Positions 1 to 6,157 are shown, numbered from the stretch's first letter. The stretch: DNA of 7,034 nt from Holophagaceae bacterium UBA692 (GCA_002297665.1 DBMS01000036.1:141-7174), one strand, 5' to 3'. Translations and numbers: made by a program. The notes: a model not told the origin generated them from the sequence alone.

Positions 1-2
1 TC

Positions 3-320
3 GTCAGCACCGCCGCGGCGGCCCCCACCTGGCGCTCCGCGGAGCGCATGCGCCTCGGGACCGACCACTACCGCTGGCTCGTGGTGATCCACTACAACGA
101 CCAGCGCCCCGTGCGAGGCGCCGGGAGCTGCATCTTCCTGCACGTGGCCCCGCCCCCCGGCGAGGGCACCTCGGGCTGCACGGCCCTGGCGCCCGAGGAC
201 CTCCTGACGGTCCTGACGTGGCTGGACCCCGCCCGGAACCCGCTGCTCGTGCAGCTCCCCGAGGAGCTGCTGGACGCCGCCCGCGCGGCCTGGCACCTTC
301 CTTCCGCCCTCAACCCCTAA
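3..320 (+). CDS. L,D-transpeptidase (YkuD family, COG3786-like), C-terminal part
   Basis: The reading frame is open from the window edge to a TAA at 318-320, so only the last 105 residues are visible and the true start lies upstream. The fragment has the end of a YkuD-type domain: an S-A-E-R-M-R-L stretch and Y-R-W-L-V-V-I-H-Y-N strand, then G-S-C-I-F-L-H with the candidate catalytic-site His at 141-143, then T-S-G-C-T-A-L with the candidate nucleophile Cys at 177-179, and a final strand L-L-V-Q-L-P. Family members are periplasmic or secreted and form or exchange cross-links in peptidoglycan through a Cys acyl-enzyme; whether this branch uses peptidoglycan or another acyl donor cannot be seen here. 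Any signal peptide is outside the window. It ends 15 nt before lysA on the same strand, so co-transcription is likely. The family is clear; the exact role is not. Confidence 0.8.
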   Translation, partial: VSTAAAAPTWRSAERMRLGTDHYRWLVVIHYNDQRPVRGAGSCIFLHVAPPPGEGTSGCTALAPEDLLTVLTWLDPARNPLLVQLPEELLDAARAAWHLPSALNP

Positions 321-335
321 GCACCGGGAGACCCC

Positions 336-1691
336 GTGTCCATGCGCCCCCTCAGCCTCGCGCTGCTCCTGATCGCCCCGGCCCTGCTCCAGGCCGCCGC
401 CCCCACCCTCCACGAGGCCCTGGTGGCCGTCCGGGAGGACAGGGCCGGCGATGCCGGCGTCGCCCGGGCCCTCCAGGGCCTGGCGAAGGCCCACGGCACC
501 CCCCTCTACGTGTACGACCAGGCCCACATCCGCGGCCAGGTGAAGGCCCTCAAGGCCGCCTTCGCGCCCAGGTTCCAGCGCCTGCGCCTGCTCTACGCCC
601 TCAAGGCCAACACCAACCCCGCCATCGTCGGCCTGCTGCGAAGCGAGGGCCTCGGCGCCGAGGTGGTGTCGCTGGGCGAGATCGAGGGGGCCCTGCGCTC
701 GGGCCACGCCGGACCGGAGATCATGTTCACCTCCTCGTCCAAGAGCCCCGCGGAGCTGCGCCGCGCCGTCGCCCTGGGCGCCGTGCTCAACGTGGACTCC
801 ATGGACGAGCTGGGCCAGGTCCAGGCCGAAGCCCTCCGCCAGAAGAAGGAGGCCCGCATCAGCTTCCGCGTCAACCCCGGCGTCGATCCCCACACCATCC
901 ACCAGATCAACACGGGCATCGCCGAATCCAAGTTCGGCCTGCACCTCCAGGACGGCATCGCCTTCCGGGCCTATGAGAAGGCCAAGGCCATGCCCGGCAT
1001 CCGCGTCGAGGGCGTTCACTGCCACATCGGTTCCCAGATCACCGAGACCGAGGGCTACGCCCTCACCGCCCGCAAGATGATGGGCTTCGTGAAGGAGCTC
1101 AAGGACCGGCTGGGCCTGCGCCTGGCCTTCGTGGACCTGGGCGGCGGCCTGGGCATCCCCTACAAGGACGGCCAGGAGGTCATGTCCCCCGAGGACCTGG
1201 CCAGGACGCTGGAGCCCATCTGGAAGGAAGGCGTGGCGGCCGCAGGCTACGAGCCCACCCTCTGGCTGGAGCCCGGACGCTTCTTCGTGGGCGGGGCGGG
1301 GTTCCTCCTGGCGCGGGTGAACACCGTCAAGCAGACCCCGGTCAAGACCTTCGTGAACGTGGACGCCGGGTTCAACACCCTCATGCGCCCCATCCTCTAC
1401 CAGGCCTACCACCGCGTGCGCGTCCTGGGCAGGTCCGCCGACCCGGTCACCGTGGACATCGCCGGGGACGTGTGCGAGACCGGCGACATCCTCGCCGAGG
1501 CCCGCACCCTGCCCCGGGCCTCGGCGGGCGACCTCCTGACCATCCTGGACACGGGCGCCTACGGCTTCTCCATGGCCAGCGAGTACAATTCCCGGCCCAT
1601 GCCCGCCGAGGTCCTGGTGGACGGCGACACGGCCCGGGTCATCCGGCGCCGGGGGTCCTTCGGCGACGTCTTCCGGAACACGGCCCGATGA
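336..1691 (+). CDS. lysA: Diaminopimelate decarboxylase-like PLP enzyme with a putative signal peptide
   Basis: A fold-III PLP decarboxylase that would convert meso-diaminopimelate to L-lysine and CO2. Counting from the GTG at 336: T-P-L-Y-V-Y-D near 55-61, the PLP lysine K90 in Y-A-L-K-A-N, H-C-H-I-G-S-Q at 228-234, G-G-G at 269-271, E-P-G-R at 312-315, R-P-x-L-Y-x-A at 351-357, C-E-T-G-D at 380-384 and G-A-Y-G-F-S-M-A-S-E-Y-N at 407-418. All expected catalytic and substrate motifs are therefore present. The start is uncertain. GTG 336 and ATG 342 both follow GGGAG (326-330), by 5 and 11 nt, and give an N-terminus M-R-P-L followed by a Leu/Ala-rich core and Q-A-A-A that looks like a Sec signal peptide; cytoplasmic LysA does not have one. 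A GTG at 423 behind GAGG (414-417) would give a leaderless protein of normal length (422 residues). The stop overlaps the next gene's start. Related fold-III decarboxylases with other substrates are the main alternative. Confidence 0.9.
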   Translation: MSMRPLSLALLLIAPALLQAAAPTLHEALVAVREDRAGDAGVARALQGLAKAHGTPLYVYDQAHIRGQVKALKAAFAPRFQRLRLLYALKANTNPAIVGLLRSEGLGAEVVSLGEIEGALRSGHAGPEIMFTSSSKSPAELRRAVALGAVLNVDSMDELGQVQAEALRQKKEARISFRVNPGVDPHTIHQINTGIAESKFGLHLQDGIAFRAYEKAKAMPGIRVEGVHCHIGSQITETEGYALTARKMMGFVKELKDRLGLRLAFVDLGGGLGIPYKDGQEVMSPEDLARTLEPIWKEGVAAAGYEPTLWLEPGRFFVGGAGFLLARVNTVKQTPVKTFVNVDAGFNTLMRPILYQAYHRVRVLGRSADPVTVDIAGDVCETGDILAEARTLPRASAGDLLTILDTGAYGFSMASEYNSRPMPAEVLVDGDTARVIRRRGSFGDVFRNTAR

Positions 1692-2470
1692 GGGCCCTCG
1701 CCCTTTGCGCCTTGGCGCTCGTCCTCGCCGGCTGCCACCACGCGCCCCGCAACCCGCTGGCGCAGTGGTCGCCCTCGCCCAACTTCAACGCCCGCCGGCC
1801 CCAGATGGTCATCATCCACCACACCGCCTGCACCACCTTCGACGAGGCGCTCCGGATCCTGAAGACCGAGAACTCCGGCGGCCCCGTGAGCTCCCATTAC
1901 CTCATCGGGCGTGACGGGCGCGTGGCCCAGCTGGTTTCCGACGACCACCGCGCCTGGCACGCCGGGGGCGGCGGCACCTGGGGCGCCTCCCGGGACATCA
2001 ACTCCCTTTCCATCGGCATCGAGCTGGACAACAACGGCTTCGAGCCCTTCGCCCAGCCCCAGATCGACCAACTGCTGGTGCTGCTGGACGACCTGGTGCG
2101 CCGCTACGACATCCCCCGCAGCCAGATCATCGCCCACGCCGACGTGGACCCGGTGCGAAAGCACGACCCCAACGCGTCCTTTCCCTGGAAGCTCCTGGCC
2201 GAGAAGGGCTTCGGCCTGTGGCCCGACGCAGAGCTCCCCGAGCCCCCGGCGGGCTTCGACCCCTGGGCCGCCCTGCGGATCCTGGGCTACTCCCTGAAGG
2301 ACCCCAGCGCCACCCTCCGCGCCTTCCATCTCCACTACCGCGCCACCGAGGCCGGGGAGCTGGACGACCTGGACCGGCGGATCCTCTTCAACCTGCAGTC
2401 AAGGCAGCTTGGGACCGCGGGTCTTGCGCAGGAGGATCTCGGATTGCCCGGCCACAAGGTAGTCCGTTAG
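1688..2470 (+). CDS. amiD: N-acetylmuramoyl-L-alanine amidase lipoprotein (AmiD-like, Amidase_2)
   Basis: A 260-residue lipoprotein that should hydrolyse the bond between MurNAc (or anhydroMurNAc) and L-Ala of the stem peptide in the periplasm. It starts with a lipoprotein signal M-R-A-L-A-L-C and lipobox L-A-G-C, lipidated Cys16. The zinc amidase domain follows: I-I-H-H-T-A with H44 as first ligand, I-G-I-E-L-D-N with the conserved acid E112, and A-H-A-D-V-D-P-V-R-K-H-D-P with H150 and D160 as the other ligands and K158 between them, then F-P-W at 166-168. Residues 190-237 resemble the C-terminal peptidoglycan-binding region of AmiD (L-G-Y ... A-F-H-L-H-Y-R-A ... G-E-L-D-D-L-D). The start codon overlaps the lysA stop as ATGA and no strong ribosome-binding site precedes it, so translation is probably coupled to lysA. 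The last 23 or so residues are read from the opposite strand of the GNAT gene end and are likely a non-homologous tail. Confidence 0.9.
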   Translation: MRALALCALALVLAGCHHAPRNPLAQWSPSPNFNARRPQMVIIHHTACTTFDEALRILKTENSGGPVSSHYLIGRDGRVAQLVSDDHRAWHAGGGGTWGASRDINSLSIGIELDNNGFEPFAQPQIDQLLVLLDDLVRRYDIPRSQIIAHADVDPVRKHDPNASFPWKLLAEKGFGLWPDAELPEPPAGFDPWAALRILGYSLKDPSATLRAFHLHYRATEAGELDDLDRRILFNLQSRQLGTAGLAQEDLGLPGHKVVR

Positions 2471-2866
2471 CTCCCCCACCTCCCGGTAGCCCAGGCGTGC
2501 GTAGAACCGCCTGGCGCCGTGGTTGAAGGCGGAGACGCAGAGGAAGACGTTGGGGAACTCCCGGAAGATCCGCTCTTCCGCGAAGGCGATGAGCGCGGCC
2601 CCCATCCCCCGGTTCCGGAACGCCGGGGCCACGCAGATCGTCTGGACGTAGCCCACGAAGGCCCCCTGGAGGTTGAGCATCAGGAACCCGGCGAGGGCGT
2701 CGCCGGCCAGCGCCACGTAGCGTTCCCGGCTGGGGTCCTCCACCTGGGCCAGGAGGGCGGTGCGGCCCAGACCCAGGGTGCGCCAGGGATCGGAATGGGC
2801 GAGCATGTCCGCGCACGCCGCGGCCTCGCCGCCGGCCAGGAGCGGGCGGATCACGGGGGCGTCCAT
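2399..2866 (-). CDS. GNAT family N-acetyltransferase
   Basis: A 155-residue single-domain GNAT protein that would move an acetyl group from acetyl-CoA to an amine; it has no signal peptide and should be cytoplasmic. Visible marks are the strand V-Q-T-I-C-V-A-P at 74-81 followed by the acetyl-CoA pyrophosphate loop R-N-R-G-M-G-A at 84-90, then A-F-N-H-G-A-R-R-F-Y-A-R-L-G-Y at 113-127 and a closing S-E-I-L-L-R-K-T-R-G-P at 142-152. The substrate cannot be read from sequence; RimI-like protein acetylation, small-molecule amines or amino sugars are all possible. Its ATG overlaps the upstream stop by one base (TGATG), and the preceding 20 nt on this strand are pyrimidine-rich with no Shine-Dalgarno, so translation probably depends on the hydrolase-NamZ gene. 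Its 3' end overlaps the convergent amidase gene by 72 nt. Confidence 0.85.
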   Translation of the reverse strand: MDAPVIRPLLAGGEAAACADMLAHSDPWRTLGLGRTALLAQVEDPSRERYVALAGDALAGFLMLNLQGAFVGYVQTICVAPAFRNRGMGAALIAFAEERIFREFPNVFLCVSAFNHGARRFYARLGYREVGELTDYLVAGQSEILLRKTRGPKLP

Positions 2867-5124
2867 CACGGGTAGAGGAGGAACGGCGCGCGCCGCTTCA
2901 GGAAGGCGGCCCGGGCCTCCTCCCAGCCCCGCACGGCGTCCCGGAAGGGCCTGCCCGCGGCCAGCGCGGCGAGGGTGGCGTCGTCCCGCAGCAGGCGGTT
3001 GAACTTCTCCAGGTCGAAGGCGTCGCCGTAGAGGCGGCGGAGGGTGTGGGCCACCGCCAGCCCCAGCTCCACGGGCCGCAGTGCGTCCCGGTCCGTGAGG
3101 AGGATGCGCACGCCGCCGCAGTCCTGGTCCTTGAAGACGCTGGCCGTGGGCCGGAACCGCTCGGGCACGAAGCGCACCCCGGGCAGGCCCAGCCGGTTGA
3201 GTTCGTGGGCCAGGACGCGGTCGTCCACGTAGGGCGCGCCCAGCACCTGGAAGGGCGCCGGCGTCCCCCGGCCGACGCTGACGGCCGATTCCAGGAGGCC
3301 CACGCCGGGGTAGAGCGCCGCGGCGTCCAGGTTGCGCATGTTGGGCGAGGGGTCCGTCCAGGGCAGGCCCGTGGCGTCGAACCACAGGCCTCGCCGCCAG
3401 CCGTCGGCCCGGATCACCTCGACCTTGGCGCCGGGCTTGAGTTCCGCCCGGAACATCAGCGCGAGCTCGCCCACGGTCATGCCGTGGCGGATGGCCACGG
3501 GATGGCAGGCGGTGAACCCGGGCTGGGAGGGCACCACCGGGCCTTCCACCCGGTCCCCCCGCACCGGGTTGACCCGGTCCAGCACGATCAGCCGCACTCC
3601 CGCGTCCGCGGCGGCCTCCAGGCAGCCCTTCAGGGTGGCGATGTAGGTGTAGAACCGGCAACCGATGTCCTGCACGTCGAAGACCAGCGCGTCCAGGCCC
3701 GCCAGGTCCCCGGGCGCCGGGGCGCGCTTGCCGTCCCGGTAGAGGCTGATGACGGGAAGGCCCGTGCGGGCGTCCACGGAATCCGGGATGCCTTCCTGGT
3801 CGAGCTGGCCGCGGATGCCGTGCTCGGGGCTGAACAGGCGCTCCAGGCGCACCCCGGGGGCCGCCTTGAGGACGTCGGCGGTGGCCCTGCGCCGGTTGTC
3901 GATGCCCGTGGCGTTGGTGACCAGGCCGATGCGCAGGCCCTTGAGGGCGGCGAAGCCCGTGCGCTCCAGCACGTCGATCCCGTTGAGCACGGTGGGCACC
4001 TCGCCCTTTTCCCGGGGAAGGATCGTGCCTTCGGGCCGCCGCGTGAGGCCCGCGGCGCGGGCCGCCAGCGTCCCCACCTCGTGGTACAGCTCGCGGGTGA
4101 CGCCCTTGCCGTCCGGGTGCAGGCGCGTGGTGAGCAGCACGAAAAAGGTGCGCGAGGCCGGATCCACCCAGAGGGCCGTGCCCGTCCAGCCCGTGTGCCC
4201 ATAGGAGCCCAGCCCGAAGAGGTCGCCCCGGGGCTTGCTGAAGGGGGAGTCCAGATCCCAGCCCAGCCCCCGGCGCTCGAACACCGTGGCCGGCGTCTGG
4301 ACGCTGCGCATCATCGCCAGGGTTCCGGGCCTGAGGACGGGCCCGCCGTCGAGCAGGAAGCGCGCGTACTTCGCCAGGTCGGAGGCGGTGGAGAAGAGCC
4401 CGGCGTGGCCGGCCACGCCGCCCATGCGCCGCGCCGTGGGATCGTGCACCACGCCCCTCAGCATGGCGCCGTGCTCGTCGCGCTCGGTGGGGGCGACGTT
4501 GGCCGCATCCGGGTGGAAGGTGGAATGGGTCATGCCCAGGGGCCCGAAGACCTCCCGGGCCGCGAAGGCGTCCAGCCCCTGCCCCGACACGCGCCGGACG
4601 ATCTCGCCCAGGAGGATGAAGTTCACGTCGCTGTAACGGAATTCCAGGCCCGGGGGCGGATCCGGCCTGCAGGCGCAGGCGCGCCGGATGCCTTCCTCGT
4701 AGCCGCTCCAGGGATCCGTGAGCGCCACGTCGGGAATGAGGCCTGAGGTGTGCGTGAGCAGGTGGCGCACGGTCACATCGGAAGCGGCGAATTCGGGGAG
4801 GTAGTCGCGCACCGGCGCGTCCAGGCTCACCTTGCCGCGCTCCACCAGCACCATCACGCACGGCAGGGTGGCGACCACCTTGGTCAGCGAGGCCACGTCG
4901 AAGACGGTGCCTTCGGTCATGGGCTCCACCGAGGGCCACAGGGCCCGGTCGCCCTGCGCCCAGTGCGCGTCCCTCGAGCCGGCGCCCACCCACAGCACCG
5001 CCCCGGGGGTCACGTGGCGCGCGATGGCTCCGTCCAGGGCGGCCCTGAGCTCCGCGAGCCCCTTGGGATCGAACGCCTGCGCGTTCAGCACGAATGCGGA
5101 AAGCAGGATGAGCATGATTCGCAT
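2866..5124 (-). CDS. Secreted serine hydrolase (beta-lactamase fold) fused to NamZ-type exo-N-acetylmuramidase (DUF1343)
   Basis: A 752-residue two-domain protein. Residues 1-17 form a signal peptide ending A-Q-A, so it should act outside the cytoplasm. The first domain (about 20-360) is a class C beta-lactamase/AmiE/EstB-type serine hydrolase: S-L-T-K at 79-82 (nucleophile S79, K82), H-L-L-T-H-T-S-G-L at 121-129, Y-S-D at 164-166 in place of the Y-x-N triad, and H-T-G at 310-312. The second domain (about 375-752) is DUF1343/NamZ (GH171): V-L-N-G-I-D-V-L at 379-386, G-L-V-T-N-A-T-G at 400-407, S-P-E-H-G at 432-436 (E434 is the likely catalytic acid), V-F-D-V-Q-D-I-G-C-R-F-Y-T-Y at 481-494, and G-R-G-T-P-A-P-F-Q at 618-626. 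NamZ releases MurNAc from glycan chain ends. In Bacillus subtilis NamZ, AmiE and NagZ are separate, adjacent genes. The ATG at 5124 follows a weak TAGG 7 nt upstream; an in-frame ATG at 5115 would drop the only N-terminal Arg. Confidence 0.92.
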   Translation of the reverse strand: MRIMLILLSAFVLNAQAFDPKGLAELRAALDGAIARHVTPGAVLWVGAGSRDAHWAQGDRALWPSVEPMTEGTVFDVASLTKVVATLPCVMVLVERGKVSLDAPVRDYLPEFAASDVTVRHLLTHTSGLIPDVALTDPWSGYEEGIRRACACRPDPPPGLEFRYSDVNFILLGEIVRRVSGQGLDAFAAREVFGPLGMTHSTFHPDAANVAPTERDEHGAMLRGVVHDPTARRMGGVAGHAGLFSTASDLAKYARFLLDGGPVLRPGTLAMMRSVQTPATVFERRGLGWDLDSPFSKPRGDLFGLGSYGHTGWTGTALWVDPASRTFFVLLTTRLHPDGKGVTRELYHEVGTLAARAAGLTRRPEGTILPREKGEVPTVLNGIDVLERTGFAALKGLRIGLVTNATGIDNRRRATADVLKAAPGVRLERLFSPEHGIRGQLDQEGIPDSVDARTGLPVISLYRDGKRAPAPGDLAGLDALVFDVQDIGCRFYTYIATLKGCLEAAADAGVRLIVLDRVNPVRGDRVEGPVVPSQPGFTACHPVAIRHGMTVGELALMFRAELKPGAKVEVIRADGWRRGLWFDATGLPWTDPSPNMRNLDAAALYPGVGLLESAVSVGRGTPAPFQVLGAPYVDDRVLAHELNRLGLPGVRFVPERFRPTASVFKDQDCGGVRILLTDRDALRPVELGLAVAHTLRRLYGDAFDLEKFNRLLRDDATLAALAAGRPFRDAVRGWEEARAAFLKRRAPFLLYP

Positions 5125-5195
5125 GCCCCAGCCTAACCGAAGTTCCCCGCGGCCGTCCCCGGAACATGGGCCTCCGCGGCGTCGATTCGCCTGAG

Positions 5196-5243
5196 AAAAA
5201 ACCGCACCCGGCAGACCCGGTCTTCCTGGCCGCGCCGGCGCGG
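5196..5243 (-). terminator. Possible Rho-independent terminator after ric
   Basis: On the - strand, downstream of the ric stop, there is a perfect 14-bp palindrome CCGCGCCGGCGCGG (5230-5243), then a small CCGG-loop-CCGG stem (5208-5220), then GTGCGG and a run of six T (5201-5196). The segment 5237-5243 can also pair with 5202-5209, including one G-U pair, which puts a long stem directly before the T run. This is hand folding only. If it works, ric and the hydrolase-NamZ gene are separate transcripts. Confidence 0.4.
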
Positions 5244-5270
5244 GGGAGCCCCAGGGGCGCCCAGGGCCCG

Positions 5271-5993
5271 TCAGGCCTTGGCCGCCTCCATCTCGGCCGC
5301 CCTGGGGAACAGGATGTGGCTCTCCAGGTAGATGTGCAGGTGCAGGTCCTCCTCCAGGTTCTGGAGGCCCATGAAAAGCGACCGGTAGCTGCCGCAGGCG
5401 TCCTCGGGGAGCTCGAACGCGTTCGTGAGTTCGCGGATCTCCCGCAGCAGGTCGCCGGCGGCCTCGTGCTCGCCCTGCATGACGCTGATGGGGCCGCGCA
5501 CGCTGCCGAAGCAGGTGTCGCAGGCGGGCGCGCCGGCCTCCATGCCGCGGATGAAGGGGAACAGGATCCGCTCCTCCTTCTCCAGGTGCGGCATGAGGTC
5601 GTCGTAGAGCGCCGTGAAGAGCCGGGCCACCTGCGCCAGTTCCGGGTGGTTGGCGCCGTGGACCCGGGCCACCTTCTCCATGAGCGGGGCCACGCGGTTC
5701 AGCTCCTCCCGGGTGAAGACGTGGTGGGTCGCCTCGATGTGGGCGATGAGGTCGGTCATGCTGCCGGCGGCCAGGACCTTGGGGTCCAGGGGCTGGGCGG
5801 CGGGGGCCTCCAGGCTCTCCAGGGCCGGCAGGATCTCCGAAACCTGGCGCCCGGCGTGGGTGCACGCCTCGGCGAGGCTGCGGTGGCCGCCGCAGCAGTA
5901 GTCGATGTTGTGGCGCTCGAAGAGGCGCATGGTCGCGGGGTGTTCGAGGACGATGTCGCCGATGCGGGTCTGGCTGGTGATGGTGCTGGACAT
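5271..5993 (-). CDS. ric: Iron-sulfur cluster repair di-iron protein (Ric/YtfE/ScdA/DnrN)
   Basis: A 240-residue cytoplasmic protein of the RIC family, which repairs iron-sulfur clusters damaged by nitric oxide or oxidative stress. The N-terminal ScdA_N/DUF542 domain contains the hallmark D-Y-C-C-G-G (C33, C34; residues 31-36). The hemerythrin-like domain from about 80 carries candidate di-iron ligands: H90 or H91, H112, H136 and E140 in H-L-E-K-E-E, H176 in G-E-H-E, and H220 with E224 in H-I-Y-L-E, followed by H-I-L-F-P. The length fits the family. The ATG at 5993 was chosen because it has GGAGGG at 6001-6006 with a 7-nt spacer and begins the conserved domain; an open frame reaching back to 6224 runs through repeats and is not likely translated. 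An FNR/DNR-like site and a -10-like element lie just upstream, which suits nitrosative or anaerobic induction. It is probably monocistronic. Confidence 0.93.
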   Translation of the reverse strand: MSSTITSQTRIGDIVLEHPATMRLFERHNIDYCCGGHRSLAEACTHAGRQVSEILPALESLEAPAAQPLDPKVLAAGSMTDLIAHIEATHHVFTREELNRVAPLMEKVARVHGANHPELAQVARLFTALYDDLMPHLEKEERILFPFIRGMEAGAPACDTCFGSVRGPISVMQGEHEAAGDLLREIRELTNAFELPEDACGSYRSLFMGLQNLEEDLHLHIYLESHILFPRAAEMEAAKA

Positions 5994-6000
5994 TGGGGGT

Positions 6001-6006
6001 CCCTCC
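6001..6006 (-). promoter_or_regulatory. Ribosome binding site of ric
   Basis: GGAGGG on the - strand, 7 nt before the ATG at 5993. It is the strongest Shine-Dalgarno in the window, and it decides the ric start over the longer in-frame extension. Confidence 0.8.
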
Positions 6007-6012
6007 GCAGAC

Positions 6013-6018
6013 GAATAT
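6013..6018 (-). promoter_or_regulatory. Putative -10 element of the ric promoter
   Basis: GATATT on the - strand, an AT-rich hexamer in a GC-rich setting. It lies 23 nt downstream of the FNR-like box and about 6 nt before a predicted transcription start near 6007. There is no -35 hexamer at the usual spacing (a TTGACT at 6030-6035 is only 11 nt away), as expected for a class II activator-dependent promoter. The implied leader is short, about 14 nt. Confidence 0.4.
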
Positions 6019-6041
6019 CCGACCCGTTCAGTCAACTTGCC

Positions 6042-6055
6042 TTGACGGAGATCAA
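6042..6055 (-). promoter_or_regulatory. FNR/DNR (Crp-Fnr family) binding site upstream of ric
   Basis: Read on the + strand the site is TTGAC-GGAG-ATCAA, nine of ten bases of the TTGAT-N4-ATCAA consensus; the flanking CC and GG at 6040-6041 and 6056-6057 extend the dyad. Its centre (6048.5) would lie at -41.5 of a start near 6007, the class II activation position. FNR senses oxygen and DNR/NNR relatives sense nitric oxide; either fits control of a cluster-repair gene. No regulator gene is in the window. Confidence 0.6.
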
Positions 6056-6109
6056 GGGCCATTCTCCGAACAGGTTTGACCCCGCCCCCGATCCGCCCAA
6101 TGCAGCCAA

Positions 6110-6133
6110 CCAATACCAATACCAATACCAATA
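6110..6133. repeat. Hexanucleotide tandem repeat (CCAATA)x4
   Basis: Four exact back-to-back copies of CCAATA, preceded by a partial CCAA (6106-6109) and followed by a further C. It lies about 55-78 bp upstream of the FNR-like box on the ric side. On the - strand it encodes a run of alternating Val and Leu, which makes a false N-terminal extension of ric. Confidence 0.9.
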
Positions 6134-6157
6134 CAAACTCTTTTATATCAATTCTTT

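Noticed and set aside
1472..1687. Upstream extension of the amidase frame
   Set aside because: It lies inside lysA in another frame; the lipoprotein signal and lipobox fix the start at 1688.
1559..2335. 258-codon - strand frame opposite lysA and the amidase
   Set aside because: Low-complexity Gly/Val/Ala composition and no motif; a shadow of the + strand genes.
3046..4746. A 566-codon open frame on the + strand opposite the hydrolase-NamZ gene
   Set aside because: It is the antisense shadow of a GC-rich gene; the translation is rich in Gly, Ala, Arg, His and Gln with no recognisable motif, whereas the - strand shows two full enzyme domains.
5125..5865. N-terminal extension of the hydrolase-NamZ frame by 247 residues
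   Set aside because: The added part is Arg/Pro/Gly-rich, antiparallel-shadowed by ric in another frame, and the signal peptide begins at the ATG at 5124.
6030..6035. TTGACT as the -35 box of ric
   Set aside because: It is only 11 nt from the GATATT element, far short of the usual 16-18 nt; the activator site explains the promoter better.
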